Source: an uncultured Pseudokineococcus sp. (GTDB lineage Bacteria; Actinomycetota; Actinomycetes; Actinomycetales; Quadrisphaeraceae). From it: a stretch of 63,365 bases of DNA. The DNA lies in NCBI RefSeq assembly GCF_947499845.1, contig NZ_CANMPM010000017.1, forward strand, positions 1 to 63,365, in the 5' to 3' direction. Below, one piece after another: positions 8,497 through 17,890 of this stretch (its first letter is position 1; every line of letters begins with the position of its first letter). The translations under genes and the position numbers were made by a program. A model generated the notes under the pieces. That model worked only from the letters and a program-made list of their open reading frames with translations. It ran no database searches and was not told the origin of the DNA.

Positions 8497-9420
8497 GTGG
8501 GCCGCTACGTCGCGCGCCGACTGCTCCTGACGATCCCCGTGCTCATCGGGGCCTCGTTCCTGATCTTCGCGATGGTGTACGCCCTGCCGGGCGACCCGAT
8601 CCGCGCCCTCGCCGGCGACCGGCCCCTGCCCGCCTCCGTCCAGGCCGCGCTCCGCGCCGAGTACAACCTCGACGACCCCCTGCTCGTGCAGTACGGCAAG
8701 TACGTCCTCGGCCTCGTCCAGGGCGACTTCGGCACCGACTTCAGCGGGCGCCCCGTCCTCCAGACGATCAGCGAGCGGCTCCCCGTGACCGCGACCCTCA
8801 CGGGGGTGGCCATCGTCTTCGAGATCATCATCGGCATCGCCGCCGGCGTCCTGGCGGGCCTGCGCCGCGGGTCCTTCTTCGACAACCTCGTCCTCGTGAC
8901 GACGACGCTGCTCGTCTCCATCCCCGTCCTCGTGCTGGGCTTCGTCAGCCAGTACGTGCTCGGGGTCCGGCTCGGCGTCGTCCCCGTCGCGGGCATCAAC
9001 GAGGGCCTCTACAGCTACCTGCTGCCGGGCCTCATCCTCGCGGCCATCTCGCTGGCCTACGTGGCGCGCCTCACGCGCACGAGCCTGGCCGACAGCCTGC
9101 GCGCCGACTACGTCCGGACGGCGCGCGCCAAGGGCCTCGACCGGCGCACGGTCGTCGTCCGGCACACGCTGCGCAACAGCCTCATCCCGGTCGTGACCTT
9201 CATCGGCGCCGACATCGGCAGCCTCCTCGGCGGCGCCATCATCACGGAGTCGGTCTTCAACATCCCCGGCCTCGGCCGCGCCGTCTTCGAGTCGATCCAG
9301 CGCCAGGAGGGGTCCGTCGTCGTCGGGGTCATCACCCTGCTCGTCTTCTTCTTCATCTTCTTCAACCTGGTCGTCGACGTCCTCTACGCCGTCCTCGACC
9401 CGAGGATCCGCTATGAGTGA
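8497..9420 (+). CDS. ABC transporter permease, DppB/OppB type
   Basis: Inner-membrane permease of the peptide-type importer, 307 aa with about six hydrophobic segments. The N-terminus RYVARRLLLTIPVLIGASFL and the cytoplasmic EAA region (RTARAKGLDRRTVVVRHTLRN) with C-terminal IVTESVFNIPGLG-like sequence (ITESVFNIPGLGR) are characteristic of the OppB family. The GTG start follows GAGGAGGGA. It overlaps the second permease by eight bases. Confidence 0.94.
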   Translation: MGRYVARRLLLTIPVLIGASFLIFAMVYALPGDPIRALAGDRPLPASVQAALRAEYNLDDPLLVQYGKYVLGLVQGDFGTDFSGRPVLQTISERLPVTATLTGVAIVFEIIIGIAAGVLAGLRRGSFFDNLVLVTTTLLVSIPVLVLGFVSQYVLGVRLGVVPVAGINEGLYSYLLPGLILAAISLAYVARLTRTSLADSLRADYVRTARAKGLDRRTVVVRHTLRNSLIPVVTFIGADIGSLLGGAIITESVFNIPGLGRAVFESIQRQEGSVVVGVITLLVFFFIFFNLVVDVLYAVLDPRIRYE

Positions 9421-10425
9421 GCCGAGCACGAGCCAGCGGCGCCGCCCCGACGAGGGCGGCGAGCCCCACGACCGCGAGGAGGACCGGGAGGTCGGCACGA
9501 CCGCCCTGGCCTCGCCCGACGTCGACGGCGTCGACGAGAAGCAGGCGTCCCTCTGGGGGGACGCCTGGGCCGAGCTGCGCCGCAAGCCCTTCTTCTGGAT
9601 CGGCGGCGTCCTCGCCGTCTTCTTCCTCCTCATGGCGCTCTTCCCCGCGCTCTTCGCCCGCGGCGCCGACCCGCGCGCGTGCAGCTTGTCGAACTCGGCG
9701 CAGCCGCCGTCGGGCGCGCACTGGTTCGGCTTCGACCAGCTGGGGTGCGACTACCAGGCGCAGGTCGTGTACGGGGCCCGCAACAGCCTCCAGATCGGCT
9801 TCACCGGGGTCATCGGCCTGCTCGTGGTCGGCGTCGTCGTCGGCGCCCTCGCCGGCTACTTCGGCGGCTGGGTCGACTCCCTGCTCGCGCGCATCACGGA
9901 CGTCTTCTACGCGCTCCCGCTCATCCTCGGCGCCCTCATCCTGCTGCGGGTCGGGCCGGAGGCGCGGATCTTCGGCCAGCCGGTCCCCATCATCTCCGAG
10001 CGCGGCCCGGGCGCCATCGCCCTCGCGCTCGTCTTCTTCGGGTGGATGACGGCGATGCGGCTCGTGCGCTCGCAGGTCATCGCCATCAAGAGCTCGGACT
10101 ACGTGGCGGCCGCCCGCGCCCTCGGCGCCGGTCCGATGCGGATCCTCGTCCGGCACATCCTCCCGAACGCCGTCGCACCGGTCATCGTCTACGCGACCAT
10201 CACCGTCGGCGCCCTCATCGCCGCCGAGGCCGCCCTCACCTACCTGGGGGTCGGGCTGCAGCGGCCGAACTACTCGTGGGGCCTGCAGATCAGCGACGGC
10301 CAGAACCTGCTGCGCACGGCTCCGCACCTCGTCCTGATCCCGAGCGCCGTGCTGTCCCTCACGGTCATGGCGTTCGTCATGATGGGCGACGCCCTGCGCG
10401 ACGCCCTCGACCCGAGGCAGCGCTC

Positions 10426-10429
<4 letters not shown>
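9413..10429 (+). CDS. ABC transporter permease, DppC/OppC type
   Basis: Second permease subunit, 338 aa. A hydrophilic N-terminal tail of about 55 residues (Arg/Asp/Glu-rich) precedes the first transmembrane helix; the OppC N-terminal segment AWAELRRKPFFWIGG is visible. The EAA loop is AARALGAGPMRILVRHILPN and the family's C-terminal TYLGVGLQRPNYSWG is present. It starts inside the end of the upstream permease gene and overlaps the next gene as ATGA, so the operon is translationally coupled. Confidence 0.94.
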
Positions 10430-11500
<1,071 letters not shown>

Positions 11501-11508
<8 letters not shown>

Positions 11509-12583
11509 CACCCAGACGCGTCCCGAGCGCCGGACGAGCGAGGCGCGCCGGCGCTGGGAGGGGAGCGGCGAGCCGCTCCTGCAGATCCGCGGCCTGGCGA
11601 AGCACTTCCCGCTGCAGCAGGGCATCGTCTTCAAGAAGACGGTCGGCCACGTGCGGGCGGTCGACGGGGTCGACCTCACCGTCGACCGCGCCGAGACCGT
11701 CGGGCTCGTGGGGGAGTCCGGCTGCGGCAAGAGCACCGTCTCGAAGCTCCTCGTGGCGCTCGAGCGGCCGACGGCCGGTGAGATCGTCTACAAGGGCGAG
11801 GACGTGTCCCAGATGCGCGGGAGCGCGCTGAAGGACTACCGCCGCGAGGTCCAGATGATCTTCCAGGACCCGTACTCGTCGCTGAACCCGCGCATGACGG
11901 CGGGCGACATCGTCGCCGAGGGCTGGGCCGTGCACCCCGACGTCGCGCCCCGCAAGGGCCGCGACAAGCGCATCCGCGACCTGCTCGACCGGGTCGGCCT
12001 CAACGCGGACTACGCCAACCGCTACCCGCACCAGTTCTCGGGCGGGCAGCGCCAGCGCATCGGGATCGCCCGCGCGCTCGCCATGAGCCCCGAGCTCATC
12101 GTCTGCGACGAGCCGGTCTCGGCCCTCGACGTGTCGGTGCAGGCGCAGGTGATGAACCTGCTCGAGGACCTGCAGAAGGACCTGGGGCTGTCCTACCTCT
12201 TCATCGCCCACGACCTGTCGGTGGTCCGCCACATCTCGCACCGGGTGAGCGTCATGTACCTCGGGCGGATCGTGGAGACGGGCACGGACGCGGACGTCTA
12301 CGGCCACCCGTCGCACCCCTACACCCAGGCGCTGCTGTCGTCGGTCCCCGTCCACGAGCCGGCGCTGCGCGGCAAGGGCGACCGGATCCTCCTCAGCGGC
12401 GACGTCCCCAGCCCGGCGAACCCGCCGTCGGGGTGCCGCTTCCGCACCCGGTGCTGGAAGGCGCAGGACGTCTGCGCGGAGGAGGACCCGCAGCTGCGCG
12501 ACCGCGGCCAGGGCCACCCGTCGGCCTGCCACTTCGCCGAGGACCACCAGGTCGTGCCGACGACGGACGACCTGCCGGGCTGA
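11501..12583 (+). CDS. ABC transporter ATP-binding protein, DppF/OppF type
   Basis: Second ATPase of the importer, 360 aa, the same size as its partner. Walker A GESGCGKSTVSKLL, signature QFSGGQRQRIGIARAL, Walker B IVCDEPVSALDVS and H-loop IAHDLSVV are all intact, and the C-terminal HPYTQALLSSVP plus CRFRTRCWKA match the oligopeptide ATPase tail. It overlaps the upstream ATPase by eight bases and ends the operon before a clear hairpin. Confidence 0.95.
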
Positions 12584-12596
12584 GCCCCGGCGCGAA

Positions 12597-12640
12597 CGCG
12601 ACGACGGCCGGTCCCGGCGACGGGGCCGGCCGTCGTCGCG
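12597..12640 (+). terminator. Hairpin after ABC importer operon
   Basis: Arms 12597-12611 and 12626-12640 are perfect 15-base complements around a 14-base loop, 13 bases after the last ATPase gene. There is no U-tract, as is common in very GC-rich actinobacteria. Confidence 0.7.
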
Positions 12641-12835
12641 TCCAGGCGCGGCGCACGCAGGTGGCCGGCGGGCGGCGTGGTCACGGTCCGGCGTCGTTCT
12701 GCCCGGGACGCCTCTCCTGGTTGGCCAGACCGTCACGTGCGGTGTTATCCAGTACGACGAACATGCGCCGTGCACCGCCGCCCGGCGCTCGCAGACCGAG
12801 CGGCGGAGCACCAGCCGCGGAGGAGGAGCACGCGC

Positions 12836-14623
12836 ATGAGCAGCACGACCACGAGACCGCCCGCGGGCGGCCGGCCCGAGCAGGGCCCGACCCCGGAGGA
12901 CGCCGGGGCCAACAGGTTCGGCATCGCCCCCTGGGTCTTCTTCCCGGCGCTCGCGATCGTCCTCGCCTTCGTGGTGCTGACGCTCGCCTTCACCGACACG
13001 GCGACGCAGGTCTTCTCGACGATCCAGAGCACCATCGTCGGCGACGTGGGCTGGTACTACACCCTCCTCATCGCCTCCTTCGTCATCTTCTCCCTGTGGG
13101 TCGGCATCGGCCGCTACGGCTCGATCAAGCTGGGCAAGGACGACGACGAGCCGGAGTTCCGCCTCCCCGTCTGGTTCGCGATGCTCTTCGCGACGGGGAT
13201 GGGCATCGGGCTCGTCTTCTGGGGCGTGGCCGAGCCGCTCAACCACTTCGCGAGCCCCCGCCCGAGCGTGACGGGGAACGAGCAGCAGCTCGCCGAGCAG
13301 GCCATCACCCAGTCGTACATCCACTGGGGCGTCCACGCCTGGGCCATCTACGTCGTCGCCGGCCTCGGCATCGGCTACGCGGTGCACCGCAAGGGCCGTC
13401 CGATCTCCATCCGCTGGGCGCTCGAGCCCATCCTCGGCGACCGCGTCAAGGGCGGGCTCGGCCACGCCATCGACGTCATCGCCGTCGTCGGGACGCTCTT
13501 CGGCGTCGCGACGTCGCTCGGGTTCGGCGTGTCGCAGATCGCCGCGGGCTTCGACTTCCTCGGCTGGTTCGAGGCGAACAACACGCTGCTCGTCGTGCTC
13601 GTCGTCGTCATCACCGGCATCGCGACCGTCTCGGTGGTCAGCGGCCTGGGCAAGGGGATCAAGATCCTCTCGAACGGCAACATGGTCCTCGCCGCGGTGA
13701 TCCTCGTCGCCGTCCTGCTCGCCGGGCCGACGCTCTTCCTCCTGCGCGACTTCGTGCAGTCCATCGGCAACTACCTGACGAACGTCCTGCAGCTGACCTT
13801 CAGCACGTCGGCCTACCAGGGCCAGGCCGGCGAGGCCTGGCAGGCGGCGTGGACGACGTACTACTGGGGCTGGTGGGTCTCCTGGGCGCCCTTCGTCGGC
13901 GTCTTCATCGCCCGCATCTCCAAGGGGCGCACCGTCCGCGAGTTCGTCGCCGGCGTCCTGCTCGTCCCCACCATCGTCACGTTCCTGTGGTTCTCCGTCC
14001 TCGGCGGCACCGCGCTGTACCAGGAGGTCTTCGGCGACGGCGGCTACGTCGGGGCGGACGGCTCGGTCGACACGAACACGACCCTCTTCACGCTGCTGTC
14101 CGGCATCCCCGGCGGCGTCATCTGGGTCGTCGCGGGCATCATCCTCATCACGCTCTTCTTCGTGACCTCGTCGGACTCGGGCTCGCTCGTCGTCGACATG
14201 CTGACGAGCGGCGGCGACCCCAACCCGCCGACGTGGAGCCGCGTCCTGTGGGCGGTGCTCGAGGGGGCGGTGGCCATCGCCCTGCTCCTCGCCGGTGCGG
14301 GGACGCTGAGCGCCCTGCAGACGGCGTCGATCATCACGGCGCTTCCCTTCAGCCTCGTGATGATCGGGATCATGCTGTCGCTGGCGCGTGCCTTCAAGGG
14401 CGAGCTCGAGGTGCGCCAGCGCGTGCAGCGGCAGATGGAGCGCCGCGAGATGGCGCAGGAGGCCTCGGAGCACGTCTTCGGGCAGCTCGAGGAGTACTCC
14501 CTCGACCAGCACGCCGCGAACGGCAACGGCAGCAGCAACGGCAACGGGAACGGCGCCGCCAACGGGCGCCGGGACGGCGGCGTGAAGGTCCTGCGTCGTC
14601 GCCGCCGCGAGGCGTCGAAGTAG
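12836..14623 (+). CDS. BCCT family transporter (glycine betaine/choline/carnitine type)
   Basis: Secondary transporter for quaternary-ammonium osmolytes or their precursors, 595 aa with about twelve hydrophobic helices. Family hallmarks include the MLFATGMGIGLVFWGVAEPL region and the helix-8 tryptophan cluster TTYYWGWWVSWAPFVGVFIARISKG. The substrate (betaine, choline, ectoine) cannot be told. The last ~90 residues are hydrophilic, with a coiled region and an Asn/Gly repeat (NGNGSSNGNGNG) ending in basic residues, a C-terminal tail like the osmosensing tails of this family. ATG 12836 follows GGAGGAGGAG. No adjacent betaine synthesis genes. Confidence 0.93.
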   Translation: MSSTTTRPPAGGRPEQGPTPEDAGANRFGIAPWVFFPALAIVLAFVVLTLAFTDTATQVFSTIQSTIVGDVGWYYTLLIASFVIFSLWVGIGRYGSIKLGKDDDEPEFRLPVWFAMLFATGMGIGLVFWGVAEPLNHFASPRPSVTGNEQQLAEQAITQSYIHWGVHAWAIYVVAGLGIGYAVHRKGRPISIRWALEPILGDRVKGGLGHAIDVIAVVGTLFGVATSLGFGVSQIAAGFDFLGWFEANNTLLVVLVVVITGIATVSVVSGLGKGIKILSNGNMVLAAVILVAVLLAGPTLFLLRDFVQSIGNYLTNVLQLTFSTSAYQGQAGEAWQAAWTTYYWGWWVSWAPFVGVFIARISKGRTVREFVAGVLLVPTIVTFLWFSVLGGTALYQEVFGDGGYVGADGSVDTNTTLFTLLSGIPGGVIWVVAGIILITLFFVTSSDSGSLVVDMLTSGGDPNPPTWSRVLWAVLEGAVAIALLLAGAGTLSALQTASIITALPFSLVMIGIMLSLARAFKGELEVRQRVQRQMERREMAQEASEHVFGQLEEYSLDQHAANGNGSSNGNGNGAANGRRDGGVKVLRRRRREASK

Positions 14624-14654
14624 GCGCCAGCACCGACGCACCGGACCCCCGGCT

Positions 14655-14730
14655 GTGAGGAGGGCCCGGTCGTGAGGAGGGCCCGGTCGTGGTGAGGGGC
14701 CGTCTCGTGACGAGGGTCCGGTCGTGAGCG
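14655..14730 (+). repeat. Short tandem repeat D running into the NUDIX start codon
   Basis: GTGAG or GTGAC steps at 14655, 14672, 14692, 14707 and 14724, with CCGGTC preceding most of them, give an imperfect 15-20 bp repeat. The last step supplies the GTG start of the NUDIX gene. It fills the gap between the BCCT gene and the NUDIX gene. Confidence 0.7.
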
Positions 14731-15155
14731 GCAGCCGGCTCGTGGTCGCCGCGGCGCTCGTCGACGACGTCGCCCGCCCCGGCAGCGTCCTGGCCGCCCG
14801 CCGCAGCGCCCCGGCGTCGCTCGCCGGGGGGTGGGAGCTCCCCGGGGGCAAGGTCGAGCCGGGGGAGGACCCGGCCGCGGCGCTGCACCGCGAGCTGGCG
14901 GAGGAGCTCGGCGTCCGCGTCGCGCTGGGGCCGCGCCTCGCCTCCGGCGAGCCCGACGGCGACTGGCCCCTGTCCTCCGCGCTGCGGATGCGCGTGTGGC
15001 TCGCGCGCGTGGTGGAGGGGCAGCCCGCGCCGCTCGAGGACCACGACGAGCTGCGGGTGCTGCCCGGGGACCGGTGGGGCGACGTCGCCTGGCTGCCCGG
15101 CGACGTCGCCCCGCTGGAGGCGCTCGCCCGGTCCTCGGGGTGGGCGGGCGGGTGA
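14724..15155 (+). CDS. NUDIX hydrolase (MutT-like)
   Basis: A 143-aa pyrophosphohydrolase of the MutT/8-oxo-dGTPase type. The Nudix box is complete: Gly 41 in PGGKVEPGEDP, then ALHRELAEELGV with the catalytic RE..EE. The leading SLAGGWELPGGK and the length fit the sanitising hydrolases that remove oxidised dNTPs, although substrate assignment in this family is unreliable. The GTG start lies in the last unit of repeat D with GAGGG upstream. The final residues GWAGG plus stop are copied twice more downstream (repeat E). Confidence 0.88.
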   Translation: MSGSRLVVAAALVDDVARPGSVLAARRSAPASLAGGWELPGGKVEPGEDPAAALHRELAEELGVRVALGPRLASGEPDGDWPLSSALRMRVWLARVVEGQPAPLEDHDELRVLPGDRWGDVAWLPGDVAPLEALARSSGWAGG

Positions 15156-15202
15156 GCCCTGGGTGGGCGGGCGGTGAGCCCTGGGTGGGCGGGCGGGTGA
15201 GC
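15141..15202 (+). repeat. Repeat E: tandem copies of the NUDIX 3' end and stop
   Basis: TGGGCGGGCGG(G)TGAGCC occurs at 15141, 15164 and 15186, with 23 and 22 bp steps. The first copy is the end of the NUDIX gene (Trp-Ala-Gly-Gly-stop); the other two lie after the stop, in the 57-bp convergent gap before the 3-hydroxyacyl-CoA dehydrogenase stop. Confidence 0.88.
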
Positions 15203-15212
15203 CGCCCGCGGC

Positions 15213-16262
15213 TCAGCCGGTCTGGCCGGAGGCGTCCGGCACGTCACCGTCCGGGCGGGGCGGCTCGCCGTCGCGCTGGGGGAGCTGCGCCATGCCGGCC
15301 TGCTGGATCGGCGAGGGGCCGAGCTCGTCGAGGAGCTGCTGCATGCGGTGGTAGGCGCGGTCGCGGTAGGCGATGAGCTCGTCGAGCTGCTCGGGGCCGA
15401 GGTCGTAGAAGCCGCCGCCGTTCTTCGTGCCGTGCCGCCCGGCGTCGACGACGTCGGTGAGCAGCTTCGGCGCGGACAGGCGGTCCCCGAAGCCCTCCTG
15501 CAGCGTCCCGAAGCCGCGCACGTAGGTGTCGAGACCGGCCATGTCGGCGATGGCGAAGGGGCCGAAGAAGGGCAGCCGGAAGCCGAAGGTCGTGCTGACG
15601 ACCGTGTCGACGTCCTGCGGGGTCGCGACGCCCTCCTCCACGACGGCCATGGCCTCCTTGAGCAGGACGAACTGGAGGCGGTTGAGGACGAAGCCGGGGA
15701 CGTCGGCGACCTGGGCGCTGCGGCGGCCCATGCGGGCGAGCAGCTCCTCGACGGCCTCGACGACGGCCGGGTCCGTGTGCTCGCCGCTGACGAGCTCGAC
15801 GCCGGGGATGAAGGGCGCCGGGTTGGAGAAGTGCACGGTGAGGAAGCGGCTCTTGTCGCCGATCGCCGCCGAGAGCACCTCCACCGGGATGGTCGAGGTG
15901 TTGGTGCCGATGATCGCGTCGGCGCGGGCGGCCGCGTCCACCTGCCGCAGGACGTCGAGCTTGAGGTCGGGGATCTCCGGAACGGCCTCCTCGACCCAGT
16001 CGACGTCGGCGACGGCGTCCTCGAGGGACTCGCGCGGGTGGAGGTTCGCCTCGACGGCGTCGGCCGCGCCGGCGGGGTAGAGCCCGTTCTGCTCGAAGAC
16101 GCGCGCCTCGCGCAGCAGTCGCTCGTGGTTGGTGCGGGTCGTCTCGGCGTCGGCGTCCGCGAGCTGCACGGGCACGCCGGCGATCGCGAGCGACTGCGCG
16201 ATGCCGCCGCCCATGTACCCGGTGCCCACGACGGCGGCGCTCTCGATGCGGCGGACTGCCAC
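15213..16262 (-). CDS. 3-hydroxyacyl-CoA dehydrogenase family protein
   Basis: NAD-dependent oxidation of 3-hydroxyacyl-CoA (or 3-hydroxybutyryl-CoA). The N-terminal Rossmann motif VVGTGYMGGGIAQSLAIAG is followed by EAVPEIPDLK, NTSTIPVEVLS and the catalytic-histidine strand FLTVHFSNPAPFIPGVE; the C-terminal domain has PGFVLNRLQ and HGTKNGGGFYDL. At 349 aa it has one full N- and C-terminal pair and a Pro/Asp-rich tail. GTG 16262 has a GAGGAGAAG ribosome site. It follows the rhaB end by 128 bp on the same strand; a hairpin lies between them. No other beta-oxidation genes are nearby. Confidence 0.9.
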   Translation of the reverse strand: MAVRRIESAAVVGTGYMGGGIAQSLAIAGVPVQLADADAETTRTNHERLLREARVFEQNGLYPAGAADAVEANLHPRESLEDAVADVDWVEEAVPEIPDLKLDVLRQVDAAARADAIIGTNTSTIPVEVLSAAIGDKSRFLTVHFSNPAPFIPGVELVSGEHTDPAVVEAVEELLARMGRRSAQVADVPGFVLNRLQFVLLKEAMAVVEEGVATPQDVDTVVSTTFGFRLPFFGPFAIADMAGLDTYVRGFGTLQEGFGDRLSAPKLLTDVVDAGRHGTKNGGGFYDLGPEQLDELIAYRDRAYHRMQQLLDELGPSPIQQAGMAQLPQRDGEPPRPDGDVPDASGQTG

Positions 16263-16359
16263 GGTGCTTCTCCTCGCGTCGGCGGCCCGGCGACGTCGCC
16301 GCGCCTCGTCGCCCCAGTCTGTCGCCCACCGGTCCCCGGCGGGCGCGGGCGTCGCGCTC

Positions 16360-16392
16360 GACCGGCCGGCCGGCGCCGGGGCCGGGCCGGTC
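16360..16392 (-). terminator. Hairpin at the end of the rhamnose catabolic operon
   Basis: GACCGGCC at 16360 pairs with GGCCGGTC ending at 16392, overlapping the rhaB stop codon. Low-AT stem-loop without a U-tract. Confidence 0.45.
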
Positions 16393-17890
16393 AGCGGGGG
16401 CGCGGCTCGTAGCGCTCGAGCCGGTGCGTGCGGCGCACGAGCGCGCGCAGGTCCTCGAGCGCTCCCGCGACGGCGCCGGTCGCCCGCGCCTGCACGAGGA
16501 CGTTGCCGAGCGCGGTCGCCTCGACGGGCCCGGCGAGGACGGGGCGGCCGCACGCGTCCGCGGTGAGGCGGCACAGCAGCGCGTTGCGGGCCCCGCCGCC
16601 GACGACGTGGACGACGTCGACGTCGCGGCCGGAGAGGCGGACGGCGTCCTCGACCGCTCGGGCGAAGGCCTGCGCCAGGCTGTCGAGGACGCACCGGACG
16701 ACGGCGGCCCGCTCGACGGGCACGGGCTGCCCGGCGGCCTCGCACGCCCGCCACACCCGCCCGACCATCGGGCCGGGCGGCAGGAACGCCGCGTCGTCGA
16801 CGTCGACCACGGGGCCCCCGGCCGGCAGCTCCCCGGCGGCGGCGAGGAGGCCGCCCAGGTCGACCTCCCCGCCGGTGCTCCCCTCGAGGCGCCACTCCTC
16901 GAGGCAGCCCTGCAGGACCCACAGGCCCATGACGTTGTGGAGGTAGCGGACCCGCCCGTCGACGCCGCGCTCGTTGGTGAAGCCCGCGGCCAGGCTGTCG
17001 GGCGAGAGCACCGGCTCCTCGAGCTCGACGCCGACGAGCGCCCAGGTGCCGCAGGCGACGTAGGCGAAGCGCTCGTGCTCGGCCGGCACGGCCACGACGG
17101 CGGAGGCCGTGTCGTGGCTGCCGACCGCGACGAGATCGGTGGCGCCGAGCCGCGCGGGCTCCGCGACGGCGGGGAGCAGCGGGCCGAGCGCCGTCCCCGC
17201 GTCCACCACGTCGGGCAGCAGGGCGGGGGGGACGCCCGCCAGACGCACGAGGTCGGGCGCCCAGCGCCCGGTGCGCACGTCCGCGAGGCCCGTCGTCGAC
17301 GCGTTGGTCGACTCCGCGACGCGCCGCCCGGACAGCCAGAAGCCGAGCAGGTCGGGCAGGAGGAGGAGCTGGTCGGCGCGCTCGAGCAGGGGCCCCGCGG
17401 CCTCGACGACGAGCTGGTAGATCGTCGTGAAGGGCAGGTGCTGGAGCCCGTTGCGCGCGTACAGCTCCTCGGCCGGCAGCCGCCGGTGCACCTGCTCGGC
17501 GACGCCGTCGGTGCGGGCGTCGCGGTAGGAGCGGGGGTTGGCGAGCAGGCCGCCGCCCGCGTCGAGCAGCGCGTAGTCGACGGCCCACGTGTCGACGCCG
17601 ACGCTGCGCACGCCGTCGGTGCCGGCGGCCCGGCCGGCTCGCGCGAGGCCCGCCAGCGCGTCCTGCCACAGGCCGAGGACGTCCCAGTGCAGGCGCGGCT
17701 CCCGGCCGTCCGCGCCGGCGGCGACCTCGACGGCCCCGTTGCGGAAGCGCGCGACCTCCTCGAGGTCCAGGAGGTCGGGGCCGACGCTCCCGAGCATGAC
17801 GCGCCCGCTGGAGGCCCCGAGGTCGACGGCGGCGTGCCGGCTCACCGGGCGCCCCCCGGGGCGGCCCCGGCGCGTCGCGGGGGCCGTCAT
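16391..17890 (-). CDS. rhaB: L-rhamnulokinase
   Basis: FGGY-family kinase, 499 aa, phosphorylating L-rhamnulose to rhamnulose 1-phosphate. The N-terminal phosphate motif is AVDLGASSGRVMLG; DTWAVDYALLD, SHDTASAVVAVP, the adenosine-site ACGTWALVGVELE and HVVGGGARNALLCRL follow in the family order. The ATG overlaps the rhaEW stop as ATGA, so it is the last gene of the leftward operon. Confidence 0.93.
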   Translation of the reverse strand: MTAPATRRGRPGGRPVSRHAAVDLGASSGRVMLGSVGPDLLDLEEVARFRNGAVEVAAGADGREPRLHWDVLGLWQDALAGLARAGRAAGTDGVRSVGVDTWAVDYALLDAGGGLLANPRSYRDARTDGVAEQVHRRLPAEELYARNGLQHLPFTTIYQLVVEAAGPLLERADQLLLLPDLLGFWLSGRRVAESTNASTTGLADVRTGRWAPDLVRLAGVPPALLPDVVDAGTALGPLLPAVAEPARLGATDLVAVGSHDTASAVVAVPAEHERFAYVACGTWALVGVELEEPVLSPDSLAAGFTNERGVDGRVRYLHNVMGLWVLQGCLEEWRLEGSTGGEVDLGGLLAAAGELPAGGPVVDVDDAAFLPPGPMVGRVWRACEAAGQPVPVERAAVVRCVLDSLAQAFARAVEDAVRLSGRDVDVVHVVGGGARNALLCRLTADACGRPVLAGPVEATALGNVLVQARATGAVAGALEDLRALVRRTHRLERYEPRPR

